Part shown: positions 9,864 through 19,416 of the stretch, piece after piece
Numbering within the stretch: the first letter of the stretch is position 1
How the letters are laid out: each line of letters begins with the position of its first letter
Assembly: GCA_900319225.1 (NCBI GenBank)
Contig: ONNV01000003.1
Span: forward strand, 1-64,000
Direction of reading: 5' to 3'
DNA length: 64,000 nucleotides
Origin: an uncultured Prevotellaceae bacterium
GTDB taxonomy: Bacteria; Bacteroidota; Bacteroidia; Bacteroidales; Bacteroidaceae
Notes under the pieces: generated by a model
Databases searched by the model: none
The model's input: the letters and a program-made list of their open reading frames with translations, nothing else
What the model was told of the DNA's origin: nothing
Translations under genes and position numbers: made by a program

Positions 9864-10229
9864 TTAAAGTACTTCAGGAGCCAATGAAACCACCTTCATG
9901 TTCACGGCACGCAGTTCACGTGCAACGGGACCGAAGATACGGCTTCCCTTAATTTCACCTGTATTAGCCAGAAGCACGCAGGCATTGTCGTCGAAACGGA
10001 TGTAAGAACCGTCAGCGCGACGGATCTCCTTCTTGGTACGAACTACCAGTGCCTTAGAAACGGTACCCTTCTTCATATCGCTTGAAGGGATAACGCTCTT
10101 AACGGTAACAACGATGGTGTCACCTACGGTAGCGTAACGCTTCTTGGTTCCGCCAAGTACACGGATGCAGAGGCACTCCTTGGCGCCGCTGTTGTCACAA
10201 ACTGTGAGTCTGGATTCTGTCTGTATCAT
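9864..10229 (-). CDS. rplN: 50S ribosomal protein uL14
   Basis: uL14 forms an intersubunit bridge and is the docking site for ribosome silencing factor RsfS. The 121-residue product starts [19 protein letters not shown] and ends [20 protein letters not shown], both highly conserved. It lies between rpsQ and rplX. Confidence 0.97.
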   Translation of the reverse strand: MIQTESRLTVCDNSGAKECLCIRVLGGTKKRYATVGDTIVVTVKSVIPSSDMKKGTVSKALVVRTKKEIRRADGSYIRFDDNACVLLANTGEIKGSRIFGPVARELRAVNMKVVSLAPEVL

Positions 10230-10231
10230 GA

Positions 10232-10489
10232 TTACTTAGCCTTTTCAACGATTTCTTTTAATCTCCATCTCTTAGTCTTGCTCAGAGGACGAGTCTCCAT
10301 AATGCGAACGGTATCGCCGATACCACACTCGTTGTTCTCGTCATGAACATGGTACTTCTTTGTCTTGCGGACAAACTTACCATATATAGGGTGCTTCTCC
10401 TTGAAGACTGACAGAACCACAACGGTCTTGTCCATCTTGTCGCTGATTACGACACCCTGGCGCTCTTTGCGCAAATTTCTATCATTCAT
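10232..10489 (-). CDS. rpsQ: 30S ribosomal protein uS17
   Basis: uS17 is a small OB-fold protein that binds 16S rRNA early. It is 85 residues: [20 protein letters not shown], then [21 protein letters not shown], then [20 protein letters not shown], the family signature. It follows rpmC and precedes rplN by two bases. Confidence 0.97.
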   Translation of the reverse strand: MNDRNLRKERQGVVISDKMDKTVVVLSVFKEKHPIYGKFVRKTKKYHVHDENNECGIGDTVRIMETRPLSKTKRWRLKEIVEKAK

Positions 10490-10501
10490 AGAACCTCTTT
10501 T

Positions 10502-10696
10502 TTACTTGTTAAGTTCCCTCTTTCTCAGCTCAGTCTTCATTCTGGCGATTGTCTTGCGGAGCTTGGCAATCTGAGAAGGATTCTCCAGCGGAGAAATGGC
10601 GTGATTCAAACCCATCACCTTGTAGTTGGCTGACTCGGTCTCGATACGCTCGGTCAGCTCCTGAGTTGACAACTCTCTGATTTCAGTATTCTTCAT
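10502..10696 (-). CDS. rpmC: 50S ribosomal protein uL29
   Basis: uL29 is a two-helix protein at the tunnel exit, near the docking site for trigger factor and SRP. It is 64 residues, starting MKNTEIRELSTQELTERIE and carrying the pattern AISPLENPSQIAKLRKTIAR followed by MKTELRKRELNK. It is located between rplP and rpsQ as usual. Confidence 0.96.
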   Translation of the reverse strand: MKNTEIRELSTQELTERIETESANYKVMGLNHAISPLENPSQIAKLRKTIARMKTELRKRELNK

Positions 10697-10711
10697 AATG
10701 AACGGGCTTGA

Positions 10712-11143
10712 TTAGTTTTCATTCTTAAAATCATAGTCGCGTCTTACAACAAACTTTGTTGTGACGGGAAGCTTCTGGGCTGCCAGACGGAGTGCCTCCT
10801 TAGCGATTGCGAAGGGTACGCCATCGGCCTCGATGATGATACGACCGGGAGTGATGGGGAATACGTAACCTTCTACGTCACCCTTACCTTTACCCATACG
10901 TACATCGAGCGGCTTCTTAGTGATAGGTTTGTCCGGGAAGATTCTGATCCAGATCTGACCCTGACGCTGCATGTAACGTGTTACTGCGACACGAGCAGCC
11001 TCAATCTGCCTACCGGTGATCCAGCAGGTGTCAAGAGACTTGATGCCGAATGAACCGAAAGCAAGCTGGTTGCCACGCATGGCATTGCCCTTGCAACGGC
11101 CTTTCTGCATTCTTCTGTATTTTGTCCTCTTAGGCTGTAACAT
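10712..11143 (-). CDS. rplP: 50S ribosomal protein uL16
   Basis: uL16 is a late-assembly protein close to the A site and peptidyl transferase centre. The 143-residue product has [39 protein letters not shown] and the [20 protein letters not shown] segments. The gene is preceded by rpsC and followed by rpmC. Confidence 0.97.
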   Translation of the reverse strand: MLQPKRTKYRRMQKGRCKGNAMRGNQLAFGSFGIKSLDTCWITGRQIEAARVAVTRYMQRQGQIWIRIFPDKPITKKPLDVRMGKGKGDVEGYVFPITPGRIIIEADGVPFAIAKEALRLAAQKLPVTTKFVVRRDYDFKNEN

Positions 11144-11178
11144 AATTCAATCTTAATGTTTCAGTTTGACAATTGCAA

Positions 11179-11898
11179 TCAGCGATTGCTTCTGTTTCTC
11201 TTCTTGAAAGGTTTTCCACCACGCTCGCCACCACGACTCATCTCCTTAGTCTGAGTGAAGTTGGGGGCAAGATCCTTCTTACCATAAACCTCTCCACGGC
11301 AAATCCATACCTTGATTCCGTGAACACCAACCTTGGTGATGGCACCAACCTGGCAGTAATCAATATCGGCACGGAAAGTGTGCAGAGGAGTACGACCCTC
11401 CTTGTACATCTCTGAACGTGCAATCTCAGCACCGTTAAGACGGCCTGAAATCTGGATCTTGATACCCTCGGCACCCATACGCATTGTGTTCTGGATAGCC
11501 ATCTTGATGGCACGGCGGTATGCAATCTTACCTTCTACCTGGCGAGCGATGTTGTTAGCTACGATAACAGCGTCGAGCTCAGGCTTCTTAACCTCAAAAA
11601 TGTTGATCTGAATCTCCTTATCGGTGATCTTCTTCAACTCCTCCTTAAGCTTGTCAACCTCAGAGCCGTTCTTACCGATGATCAGACCCGGACGGGCTGT
11701 GCAAACGGTGATGGTAACGAGCTTGAGTGTACGCTCAATGACAATACGGGATATGCTGGCCTTTGCCAGACGGGCATTCAGATACTTGCGGATCTCGTTG
11801 TCCTCAACCAGACGCTCGTCATACTTGCCGAACCAACTGGAATCCCAACCTCTGATTATTCCCAAACGGTTACTGATCGGATTAACTTTCTGTCCCAT
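11179..11898 (-). CDS. rpsC: 30S ribosomal protein uS3
   Basis: uS3 lies at the mRNA entry site and contributes to mRNA helicase activity. It is 239 residues: N-terminal [20 protein letters not shown], a KH domain around [21 protein letters not shown], and a C-terminal domain with [19 protein letters not shown]. It ends in a basic tail ([13 protein letters not shown]). The start is three bases beyond rplV. Confidence 0.97.
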   Translation of the reverse strand: MGQKVNPISNRLGIIRGWDSSWFGKYDERLVEDNEIRKYLNARLAKASISRIVIERTLKLVTITVCTARPGLIIGKNGSEVDKLKEELKKITDKEIQINIFEVKKPELDAVIVANNIARQVEGKIAYRRAIKMAIQNTMRMGAEGIKIQISGRLNGAEIARSEMYKEGRTPLHTFRADIDYCQVGAITKVGVHGIKVWICRGEVYGKKDLAPNFTQTKEMSRGGERGGKPFKKRNRSNR

Positions 11899-11901
11899 TT
11901 C

Positions 11902-12324
11902 TTACTCCTGATTGTCGTTAGTATTCGTTGCAGCTACCTTAGTATCTACGAAAAGCGAAATATGATTTGAACGCTTGCGGATACGGTAACCTCTACCCTG
12001 CGGGGCGGGTCTCAATCTCTTAAGGGTTACACCCTCATCGACGTAGACTTTGGTGATGAACAGTTCGCCTGCCTCTGCCTTACGCTCATTCTTCTGCTCC
12101 CAATTGGCAATAGCGGAACGAAGCACCTTCTCTACATCCTTAGAAGCAGCCTTATTTGAATAACGCAGTGTGCCAAGTGCACGGTTTACCTCCATACCAC
12201 GAATCATATCGGCCACAAGACGCATCTTGCGGGGTGATGAAGGAACATCGTTCAGTTTGGCAAAGTACTGGGTCTTTTTAGCCTCTTTGATCTTCTCGGC
12301 TGCCAAATGTTTTCTATTTCCCAT
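11902..12324 (-). CDS. rplV: 50S ribosomal protein uL22
   Basis: uL22 reaches into the peptide tunnel, forming part of its constriction; changes in its loop give macrolide resistance. The 140-residue product has [20 protein letters not shown], the [17 protein letters not shown] segment and the tunnel-loop signature [20 protein letters not shown], followed by a short acidic tail (TNTNDNQE). Confidence 0.97.
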   Translation of the reverse strand: MGNRKHLAAEKIKEAKKTQYFAKLNDVPSSPRKMRLVADMIRGMEVNRALGTLRYSNKAASKDVEKVLRSAIANWEQKNERKAEAGELFITKVYVDEGVTLKRLRPAPQGRGYRIRKRSNHISLFVDTKVAATNTNDNQE

Positions 12325-12359
12325 TATCTTTATTTATTTATTTCAAATAAACATGAAGC

Positions 12360-12626
12360 TTATTTCCTGTTGCCTGAGTGGCCGCGGAAAGTACGGGTGG
12401 GAGCAAACTCGCCGAGCTTGTGTCCAACCATGTTCTCCGTGATGTAAACAGGGATAAACTTATTACCATTATGAACTGCGATGGTATGGCCCACGAAGTC
12501 GGGGGATATCATCGATGCCCTAGCCCAAGTCTTAACAACGACCTTCTTGCCGCTTTCGTTCATGGCAAGCACCTTGTCCTCGAGCTTCTTGTAAATATAC
12601 GGACCTTTTTTAAGTGAACGTGTCAT
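12360..12626 (-). CDS. rpsS: 30S ribosomal protein uS19
   Basis: uS19 is in the small-subunit head and forms a bridge with the large subunit. The 88-residue product starts [19 protein letters not shown] and ends [20 protein letters not shown], both conserved. It lies between rplB and rplV. Confidence 0.97.
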   Translation of the reverse strand: MTRSLKKGPYIYKKLEDKVLAMNESGKKVVVKTWARASMISPDFVGHTIAVHNGNKFIPVYITENMVGHKLGEFAPTRTFRGHSGNRK

Positions 12627-12645
12627 TTTGTACTCAGGTTAAATG

Positions 12646-13473
12646 TTACTTCTTATTGGCTCTCTCGATGATATACTTCGTTGAGCTCTTCTTGGGATGT
12701 CTGGTCTTGAGACCCTTAGCGTACAGACCCTTACGTGAACGCGGATGTCCACCTGACTGACGGCCTTCACCACCACCCATCGGGTGATCGTGCGGGTTCA
12801 TAACGACACCACGGTTGTGAGGACGACGTCCTAACCAACGTGAACGACCGGCCTTACCTGACTGCTCAAGAGCGTGATCAGAGTTGCCGACGCTGCCGAT
12901 AGTAGCCTTGCAGGCTCCCAGTATTCTGCGAACCTCACCTGAAGGAAGCTTGATTACACAGTAGTCACCTTCCTTAGAAGTCAGCTGGGCAAAATTTCCG
13001 GCTGAACGGACGAGAGCTGCACCCTGACCGGGACGCAGTTCGATGTTGTGGATCACGGTACCAACGGGGATATCCTTGAGCTGAAGAGCGTTACCGATTT
13101 CAGGAGCTGCTTTCTCTCCTGACATCAGTGTAGCGCCTACCTCAAGACCGTTAGGTGCAATGATATACCTCTTCTCTCCGTCTGCATAGAACAACAGAGC
13201 GATACGAGCTGAACGGTTCGGATCGTACTCGATTGTCTTGACAGTTGCCGGAACCCCATCCTTATTTCTCTTGAAATCTATGATACGGAACTTGCGCTTG
13301 TGACCACCGCCGATGTAGCGGGCAGTCATCTTACCGTCGTTGTTACGACCGCCGGTAGCGAGTTTTCCGAATACAAGAGACTTTTCTGGTACCGATGCAG
13401 TAATCTCCTCGAAAGTACCAATAATCTTGTGTCTTTGACCCGGGGTTGTGGGTTTGAATTTACGTACTGCCAT
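12646..13473 (-). CDS. rplB: 50S ribosomal protein uL2
   Basis: uL2 is needed for subunit association and peptidyl transferase activity. The 275-residue product starts [19 protein letters not shown], has an OB-like first domain ([21 protein letters not shown]) and an SH3-like second domain, and carries the functionally important [20 protein letters not shown] loop with its conserved His. It lies between rplW and rpsS. Confidence 0.98.
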   Translation of the reverse strand: MAVRKFKPTTPGQRHKIIGTFEEITASVPEKSLVFGKLATGGRNNDGKMTARYIGGGHKRKFRIIDFKRNKDGVPATVKTIEYDPNRSARIALLFYADGEKRYIIAPNGLEVGATLMSGEKAAPEIGNALQLKDIPVGTVIHNIELRPGQGAALVRSAGNFAQLTSKEGDYCVIKLPSGEVRRILGACKATIGSVGNSDHALEQSGKAGRSRWLGRRPHNRGVVMNPHDHPMGGGEGRQSGGHPRSRKGLYAKGLKTRHPKKSSTKYIIERANKK

Positions 13474-13478
13474 CTCTA

Positions 13479-13772
13479 TTAAATGTTGCTATAAAAATCA
13501 ATTGTATCACCCTCCTTCAGAGTTACGATAGCCTTCTTGTAGGCGTTAGCCTGGCCTTTCGAAAGACCTCTGCGGGTATAACGGGACTTGGTCTTGCCCA
13601 TGTAGTAAGATGTGTTAACATCAACTACAGTGACATTATACAGGTCCTCAATCTCCTTCTTAATCTCCAGTTTGTTGGCTTCAGGGCGAACGATGAAACC
13701 GAACCTGTTGGGGAACTTCTCAGTAATGGAGTTCATTTTCTCCGTTACAAGGGGTTTAACTATATATCCCAT
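13479..13772 (-). CDS. rplW: 50S ribosomal protein uL23
   Basis: uL23 is the main docking site for trigger factor and SRP at the tunnel exit. The start is set at the ATG at 13772, with GGAGG seven bases upstream; an in-frame TTG two codons earlier is less likely. This gives 97 residues starting [19 protein letters not shown], with the [20 protein letters not shown] loop that contacts 23S rRNA. Confidence 0.93.
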   Translation of the reverse strand: MGYIVKPLVTEKMNSITEKFPNRFGFIVRPEANKLEIKKEIEDLYNVTVVDVNTSYYMGKTKSRYTRRGLSKGQANAYKKAIVTLKEGDTIDFYSNI

Positions 13773-13784
13773 GATCAAGCCTCC

Positions 13785-14414
13785 TTATTTGTCTAATATA
13801 CCGTTGATGACGTTAATCGCATTCTCAGTCACAACAAGAGCGTCAGCGTTCAGAATACTGTAAGTATTTACTGAAGAAGCGTTGACGACCTTAGTACCCT
13901 GTAAATTACGGGCCGACAAAGATACGACATTATTGCTCTCGGGCAGGACGAACAGAGATTTCTTATCACAAACTTTAAGATTGTTTAAGATTTCTATGAA
14001 ACTCTTGGTCTTGGGAGCCTCGAATGCGAAGTCCTCAACTACTATAAGAGCGTTCTCCTGAACTTTGTATGAAAGGGCAGACTTGCGGGCAAGCTGCTTC
14101 TCCTTCTTGTTTACCTTGAAGCTGTAATCACGGGGCTTGGGACCGAATACGCGGGCACCACCTACCAATACAGGTGAGTTGATATCACCGCGACGAGCAC
14201 CGCCACCACCTTTCTGACGGCCCAGCTTCTTGGTTGAACCGCTGATCTCACTTCTCTCTTTCGACTTGTGTGTACCCTGGCGCTGGTTGGCCATAAACTG
14301 CTTCACATCCAGGTAGATGGCGTGATCGTTGGGCTCAATGCCGAAAATAGCATCGTTAAGGACTACCTTTCTGCCGGTATCCTCACCTTTTATATTTAAT
14401 ACACTTACTTCCAT
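13785..14414 (-). CDS. rplD: 50S ribosomal protein uL4
   Basis: uL4 lines the peptide tunnel with uL22, and in E. coli it regulates the S10 operon. The 209-residue product starts [19 protein letters not shown] and has the long loop rich in Lys, Arg and Gly ([20 protein letters not shown]) that reaches the tunnel. Its ATG shares one base with the rplC stop (TAATG). Confidence 0.96.
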   Translation of the reverse strand: MEVSVLNIKGEDTGRKVVLNDAIFGIEPNDHAIYLDVKQFMANQRQGTHKSKERSEISGSTKKLGRQKGGGGARRGDINSPVLVGGARVFGPKPRDYSFKVNKKEKQLARKSALSYKVQENALIVVEDFAFEAPKTKSFIEILNNLKVCDKKSLFVLPESNNVVSLSARNLQGTKVVNASSVNTYSILNADALVVTENAINVINGILDK

Positions 14415-15031
14415 TACCTCAGAATTGAAACGATTGAACCTTTATAACCCGGAATAGAACCCTTGATAAGAAGGAGGTTGTGCTCCGGAATAACCTTAAG
14501 AACCTGGAGGTTCTGAGTAGTCACACGCTCATTACCCATGTGACCGGCCATACGCATGCCCTTGAATACCTTTGCAGGATAAGAGCAGGCACCGATTGAA
14601 CCGGGCTTACGACCGCGGTTGTGCTGACCGTGGGTCTGCTGACCTACACCACCAAAACCGTGTCTCTTAACAACACCCTGGTAACCGTGACCTTTTGATA
14701 CTGCAATAACGTCAACGAATGAAGCGTCATTGAACAACTCGACGGTAAGAACATCACCCAGATTGAGTGAACCGTCAAAATCCTTGAACTCGGCCAAGTG
14801 TCTCTTGGGAGTTACACCAGCTTTCTTGAAGTGTCCCATGAGGGCGTTAGTGGTGTTCTTCTCCTTGGCATCCTCGAAGCCAAGCTGAACTGCCTCATAG
14901 CCATCCTTCTCAACACTCTTGATCTGGGTAACCACGCAAGGACCAACTTCGATAACGGTGCATGGAACATTCTTTCCATCAGCACCGAAGACCGATGTCA
15001 TACCGATCTTTTTTCCTAATAATCCTGGCAT
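14414..15031 (-). CDS. rplC: 50S ribosomal protein uL3
   Basis: uL3 is an early-assembly protein whose central loop approaches the peptidyl transferase centre. It is 205 residues, beginning [19 protein letters not shown], with [20 protein letters not shown] in the central extension and [18 protein letters not shown] later. It is coupled to rplD by a one-base overlap. Confidence 0.97.
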   Translation of the reverse strand: MPGLLGKKIGMTSVFGADGKNVPCTVIEVGPCVVTQIKSVEKDGYEAVQLGFEDAKEKNTTNALMGHFKKAGVTPKRHLAEFKDFDGSLNLGDVLTVELFNDASFVDVIAVSKGHGYQGVVKRHGFGGVGQQTHGQHNRGRKPGSIGACSYPAKVFKGMRMAGHMGNERVTTQNLQVLKVIPEHNLLLIKGSIPGYKGSIVSILR

Positions 15032-15082
15032 TTCAAATATTAATTTAGTTAATGTAAATAATTTGTTACTCGCCTTTTAATA

Positions 15083-15388
15083 TCAAACCTTGATCTCTAC
15101 CTCAACACCGCTGGGAAGCTCGAGCTTCATCAGAGCGTCAACAGTCTTAGCAGTTGAGCTGTAGATATCGATCAGTCTCTTGAATGAAGAGAGCTGGAAC
15201 TGCTCACGTGACTTCTTGTTTACGAATGTTGAACGGTTAACAGTGAAGATACGCTTGTGTGTTGGAAGTGGAATAGGACCGCTTACTACAGCACCGGTAG
15301 CCTTAACTGTCTTAACGATCTTCTCTGCACTCTTGTCTACGAGATTGTGGTCGTAAGACTTCAGTTTGATTCTGATTTTCTGACTCAT
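15083..15388 (-). CDS. rpsJ: 30S ribosomal protein uS10 (NusE)
   Basis: uS10 is in the small-subunit head and also acts as NusE in transcription antitermination, where it links NusG and NusB to the ribosome. The 101-residue product begins [20 protein letters not shown] and has [20 protein letters not shown], the signature. It follows fusA after 98 bases that hold no gene. Confidence 0.97.
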   Translation of the reverse strand: MSQKIRIKLKSYDHNLVDKSAEKIVKTVKATGAVVSGPIPLPTHKRIFTVNRSTFVNKKSREQFQLSSFKRLIDIYSSTAKTVDALMKLELPSGVEVEIKV

Positions 15389-15486
15389 TGTCTTTGTTTT
15401 AATTGTTTGTATTATTTTTTATGTAAGCGGCTCCGGTAAGAGTCATTTGCTATCGAAGCCGCCCTTTCTCTCTTTTACCTTATATA

Positions 15487-17604
15487 TTAAAGGAGTGATA
15501 CGTTACCGCCGTTCTCCTCAACAACCTGACGGGCCAGAGCCTTGGAAACCTCGGCATGACGCTCGTAAGACATTGAAGAAGTAGCACGACCTGAAGTGAT
15601 TGTACGCAGAGCGGTTACGTAACCGAACATCTCGGCCAGAGGTACATGAGCCTTAACGACCTTGGCACCTGAGTGGTTTGTCTCCATACCCTCAACCTGG
15701 CCACGACGCTTGTTAAGGTCACCGATAACGCTACCCATGCTCTCCTCGGGAGTTACAACCTCAAGTGCCATGATAGGCTCGGTAAGACCGGGAGCGGCCT
15801 TAACGCAAGCGTTACGGAAGGCGTTGGTTGCGCAAACCTCGAATGAGAGGGCATCTGAGTCAACCGGGTGATACTTACCATCCAGAACGGTAACCTTGAG
15901 AGACTCCATGGGAGCACCCATCAGAACGCCGTTCTTCATAGCGTTGATAAAGCCCTTCTCGATAGCAGGCAGGTAGGTCTTAGGCAGAGCCTCACCCTTG
16001 GTAGCATCGATGAACTGGAGGCCGCCCTTCCAATCGGGATCAGCGGGACCGATTTCAACGACGATGCAAGCGTAGTGACCCTTACCACCAGTCTGCTTCT
16101 TGTACTCTTCACGCAGCTGAACTGTCTGTGAGATAGACTCCTTGTAGCTAACCTGGGGACGACCCTGGTTGCACTCTACGCCGAACTCACGCTTAAGACG
16201 GTCTATAATAATATCAAGGTGGAGCTCACCCATACCTGAGATCAGAGTCTGACCTGAATCCTCATCAACCTTAACGGTGAATGTGGGATCCTCCTCGGCC
16301 AGGCGTGCCAGACCGTCAGAGAGCTTGCTCATATCCTTCTCGGTCTTAGGCTCAACAGCGATGCTGATAACGGGATCCGGGAAGTCCATGCTCTCCAATA
16401 CCAACGGTGCATCCTCATCGCAGAGGGTATCACCGGTACGGATATCCTTAAGAGCAACAACTGCACCTATATCGCCGGCTGCAACCTCATCAACCTGGAT
16501 CTGCTTCTTTGAGTACATCTGGAACAGACGGCTTACACGCTCCTTCTTGCCTGAACGGCTGTTGAATATGTAGCTTCCGGCAGTTACCTTACCTGAATAT
16601 ACGCGGAAGAAGATAAGACGGCCTACATAGGGGTCTACAGCGATCTTGAATGCGAGAGCTGCAGTCTTCTCATCTGAGCGGGGATCACGGTGAGTGGTCT
16701 CATCCTCAGAACCGGGCAGGAAACCGTCTACACCACCGCAGTCGATAGGTGAAGGCAGGAATGCGCATACATAGTCAAGCAGAGGCTGAACACCCTTGTT
16801 GCGGAAAGAAGTACCGCAAACAACAGGAACGAGCTTCTGACTGATGCAACCCTTGCGGACAGCACGGAGGATCTCCTCCTCAGTGATGGTTGAAGCATCA
16901 TCAAGATACTTCATCATCATCTCATCATCAAAATCTGAAGCCTTCTCAAGAAGGTTATCACGCCACTGCTGTGCATCGTTCATCAGCTCAGCGGGGATAT
17001 CCTCAACAGAATACTCAGCGCCAAGTGACTCATCGTGCCAGTAGATGGCCTTCATTTTAATAAGGTCTATAACACCCTTGAAAGACTCCTCCTGACCGAT
17101 AGGAATCTCAATCGGGCAAGCGTTAGCCTTAAGGATCTCCTTCATCTGGTTGATTACGCCAAAGAAGTCAGCACCTGAGCGGTCCATCTTGTTGACATAG
17201 CCCAGACGGGGAACGCCGTACTTGCTGGCCTGATGCCAAACGGTCTCAGACTGAGGCTGTACGCCGCCTACTGCGCAGAATACTGCAACAGCGCCGTCAA
17301 GAACACGGAGTGAACGCTCAACCTCGGCGGTGAAGTCCACGTGTCCCGGAGTGTCAATCAGATTGATCTTATATGTGTTTCCCTGCCATTTCCAGTGTGT
17401 GGTAACGGCAGCTGAGGTAATAGTGATACCGCGCTCCTGCTCCTGAACCATCCAGTCCATAGTAGCGGAACCGTCATGAACCTCACCTATTTTATGTGTT
17501 AATCCCGTATAATAGAGAATACGCTCTGAGGTCGTAGTCTTTCCGGCATCGATGTGAGCCATGATGCCGATGTTTCTCGTGAGATGTAAATCCTGATCTG
17601 CCAT
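15487..17604 (-). CDS. fusA: Elongation factor G
   Basis: EF-G is the GTPase that drives translocation and, with RRF, ribosome recycling. The 705-residue protein is complete. G motifs: AHIDAGKTT at residues 16-24, [10 protein letters not shown] near 58, DTPGHVDF near 84 and NKMDRSGAD near 138. Domain II, the III-IV region ([20 protein letters not shown]) and the C-terminal EF-G fold ([20 protein letters not shown]) all follow. It lies between rpsG and rpsJ, so it is part of the str-type portion of the operon. A second EF-G paralogue elsewhere in the genome would be normal for this group. Confidence 0.97.
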   Translation of the reverse strand: MADQDLHLTRNIGIMAHIDAGKTTTSERILYYTGLTHKIGEVHDGSATMDWMVQEQERGITITSAAVTTHWKWQGNTYKINLIDTPGHVDFTAEVERSLRVLDGAVAVFCAVGGVQPQSETVWHQASKYGVPRLGYVNKMDRSGADFFGVINQMKEILKANACPIEIPIGQEESFKGVIDLIKMKAIYWHDESLGAEYSVEDIPAELMNDAQQWRDNLLEKASDFDDEMMMKYLDDASTITEEEILRAVRKGCISQKLVPVVCGTSFRNKGVQPLLDYVCAFLPSPIDCGGVDGFLPGSEDETTHRDPRSDEKTAALAFKIAVDPYVGRLIFFRVYSGKVTAGSYIFNSRSGKKERVSRLFQMYSKKQIQVDEVAAGDIGAVVALKDIRTGDTLCDEDAPLVLESMDFPDPVISIAVEPKTEKDMSKLSDGLARLAEEDPTFTVKVDEDSGQTLISGMGELHLDIIIDRLKREFGVECNQGRPQVSYKESISQTVQLREEYKKQTGGKGHYACIVVEIGPADPDWKGGLQFIDATKGEALPKTYLPAIEKGFINAMKNGVLMGAPMESLKVTVLDGKYHPVDSDALSFEVCATNAFRNACVKAAPGLTEPIMALEVVTPEESMGSVIGDLNKRRGQVEGMETNHSGAKVVKAHVPLAEMFGYVTALRTITSGRATSSMSYERHAEVSKALARQVVEENGGNVSLL

Positions 17605-17607
17605 TTA

Positions 17608-18084
17608 TTAGAATCTGAAGTGTGCAAAAGCTCTGTTGGCCTCGGCCATACGATGCATGTCCTCTTTACGCTTGAAAGCGCCACCGGTGCTGTTGAATGC
17701 GTCAACGATCTCGGCTGAAAGCTTATCTGACATAGACTTGCCACCGCGCTTACGTGCAAATGAAATAAGGTTCTTCATTGAGATTGACTCCTTGCGGTCT
17801 GCACGGATCTCAGTAGGAACCTGGAAGGTAGCACCACCAATACGGCGGGACTTTACCTCAACCTGAGGTGTTACGTTATCAAGAGCCTTCTTCCAAATCT
17901 CAAGGGCTGACATCTCCTCGTTGGGCATCTTAGCCTTTACCTTGTCCAGGCTCTCGTAGAAAATCTCGAAAGATGTGTTCTTCTTACCATCGTACATGAG
18001 ATGGTTAACGAACTTTGTCACTGCAACGTCGCCGAATACGGGATCCGGGAGGATGACGTGCTTTCTAGGTTTTGCTTTTCTCAT
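17608..18084 (-). CDS. rpsG: 30S ribosomal protein uS7
   Basis: uS7 nucleates assembly of the small-subunit head and lies at the E site. The 158-residue product starts [19 protein letters not shown] and has the [20 protein letters not shown] signature, then [20 protein letters not shown] and [16 protein letters not shown] at the end. It is three bases before fusA. In E. coli uS7 regulates the str operon. Confidence 0.97.
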   Translation of the reverse strand: MRKAKPRKHVILPDPVFGDVAVTKFVNHLMYDGKKNTSFEIFYESLDKVKAKMPNEEMSALEIWKKALDNVTPQVEVKSRRIGGATFQVPTEIRADRKESISMKNLISFARKRGGKSMSDKLSAEIVDAFNSTGGAFKRKEDMHRMAEANRAFAHFRF

Positions 18085-18181
18085 TTTAAGTTGTTTGTTT
18101 TGTTCAGGTTGTCATTCTGATTCTTCAACGTCCACGCTTGGACATTTACTCAACCTCACTCTAACCAAAACTTGTTATTGA

Positions 18182-18565
18182 TTACTTCTTAGCTGCTTTA
18201 GGACGTTTTGCACCATACTTGGAACGTCTCTGAAGACGACCGTTAACGCCGGCGGTATCAAGTGTACCGCGAATGATGTGGTAACGTACACCAGGGAGAT
18301 CCTTTACACGACCGCCACGTACGAGCACGATTGAGTGCTCCTGCAGGTTGTGACCCTCACCGGGGATGTAGGAGTTAACCTCCTTCTGGTTGGTAAGACG
18401 AACACGGGCAACCTTTCTCATGGCTGAGTTAGGCTTCTTAGGTGTTGTTGTGTAAACTCTCACGCAAACGCCTCTTCTCTGAGGGCAGGAATCAAGGGCC
18501 GGAGACTTACTCTTGTCGTCCAGAACCTGACGTCCTTTGCGTACTAACTGCTGAATTGTTGGCAT
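18182..18565 (-). CDS. rpsL: 30S ribosomal protein uS12
   Basis: uS12 is at the decoding centre and is the classic site of streptomycin resistance. The 127-residue product starts [20 protein letters not shown] and has [19 protein letters not shown], then the [16 protein letters not shown] segment. The lysines at the usual resistance positions are wild type. It is the first gene of the operon, with a clear promoter upstream; rpoBC is not next to it in this window. Confidence 0.97.
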   Translation of the reverse strand: MPTIQQLVRKGRQVLDDKSKSPALDSCPQRRGVCVRVYTTTPKKPNSAMRKVARVRLTNQKEVNSYIPGEGHNLQEHSIVLVRGGRVKDLPGVRYHIIRGTLDTAGVNGRLQRRSKYGAKRPKAAKK

Positions 18566-18621
18566 GTTTGTTTGTTTTTAATTATTATATATTAAATAGT
18601 AAATCCAGAATTTTTGGCGTG

Positions 18622-18652
18622 CAAAGATACGGCTATTATTTTATAACGCAAG
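18622..18652 (-). promoter_or_regulatory. Promoter of the rpsL ribosomal operon
   Basis: On the minus strand the -7 box is TATCTTTG (18622-18629) and the -33 box is CTTG (18649-18652), 19 bases apart, about 55-85 bases upstream of the rpsL start. It fits the Bacteroidetes sigma-ABfr consensus. It is the only strong promoter seen upstream of the 18-kb block. Confidence 0.75.
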
Positions 18653-18691
18653 CGAAAATGACTGGTTTTTGATAAATTAACCGCAAAAAGG

Positions 18692-18729
18692 CAAAAAAGA
18701 GGGCGGAAGTCATAAAAAACAACCGCCCT
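18692..18729 (-). terminator. Terminator after the DUF3467 gene
   Basis: On the minus strand a hairpin AGGGCGG ... CCGCCCT is followed by CTTTTTTG. It separates the DUF3467 transcript from the rpsL operon promoter. Confidence 0.7.
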
Positions 18730-18751
18730 AAGTCAGAAAAACAGCGACCCG

Positions 18752-19069
18752 TCAGGCCTCACCGTGGAAGTCGGAGATGGGAGGCATGTATGTCCCCTTC
18801 TGAGCCTTCATCTCAATCTTTCCGAACGCATTCTCATACTTGGCCACATTGTCCTGCAAAGCCAGCAGAAGACGCTTGGCATGCTCGGGTGACATGATGA
18901 CGCGGGACTTGACCTGAGCCTTAGCCATACCGGGAAGAATACTTATAAAATCCATTACGAACTCAGATGACGAGTGGGTTATCATGGCGAGGTTGGAATA
19001 TACACCCTGAGCCGTCTCCTCCTTAAGCTCTATCTGAAGCTGTTTCTGTCCGTTTCCGTTCTGTTCCAT
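18752..19069 (-). CDS. DUF3467 family protein
   Basis: A 105-residue cytoplasmic protein of unknown function. It matches the DUF3467 pattern: an N-terminal LQIELKEETAQGVYSNLAMI segment, SSEFVMDFISILPGMAKAQV, then SRVIMSPEHAKRLLLALQDN. In Bacteroidetes this gene is commonly found beside rpoC or rpsL, as it is next to rpsL here. It has its own promoter (19095-19125) and terminator, so it is probably a separate transcript. No catalytic motif is visible. Confidence 0.85.
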   Translation of the reverse strand: MEQNGNGQKQLQIELKEETAQGVYSNLAMITHSSSEFVMDFISILPGMAKAQVKSRVIMSPEHAKRLLLALQDNVAKYENAFGKIEMKAQKGTYMPPISDFHGEA

Positions 19070-19094
19070 ATTGTGCGTTGATTTGATTTCTACG

Positions 19095-19125
19095 CGAAGG
19101 TAGTGTCATTTACCGAAACTGCAAA
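19095..19125 (-). promoter_or_regulatory. Promoter of the DUF3467 gene
   Basis: Minus-strand -33 box TTTG (19122-19125) and -7 box TACCTTCG (19095-19102), 19 bases apart. One base departs from TAnnTTTG. It lies about 26 bases upstream of the start codon. Confidence 0.55.
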
Positions 19126-19238
19126 CTCCATCCCTACAAATCATGATCCGCGCCACAAAAAAAGAGTCCGCAAGCCGGCCTGCATGTAAACGGTCTCTTT
19201 CCCAAATGACCTGTCAAAGCCGATGAGCAGACGCGTAA

Positions 19239-19269
19239 AAATGATAATATTTCTTTACATATTACATTT
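19239..19269. promoter_or_regulatory. Possible operator upstream of the sugar porter
   Basis: An inverted repeat, AAATGATAATAT (19239-19250) and ATATTACATTT (19259-19269), the arms differing by one inserted base. It lies in the 347-base intergenic region 19070-19416, which holds no gene. TAnnTTTG-like boxes occur at 19263-19270 (overlapping the right arm) and 19343-19350, but neither has a good -33 partner. The pairing with a sugar-responsive regulator is inference. Confidence 0.35.
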
Positions 19270-19416
19270 GTAGCAAAAACCCGACTCTTAAAAATACGTA
19301 AATAAAATTGACCTTATCCGATAGCATTTGTCTACTAATTACTATATTTGCCTACTTTGCAAAAAGGAGCCCGAACAGGCAAACATGACAGATATTACAA
19401 ACCAATTATTATACTT

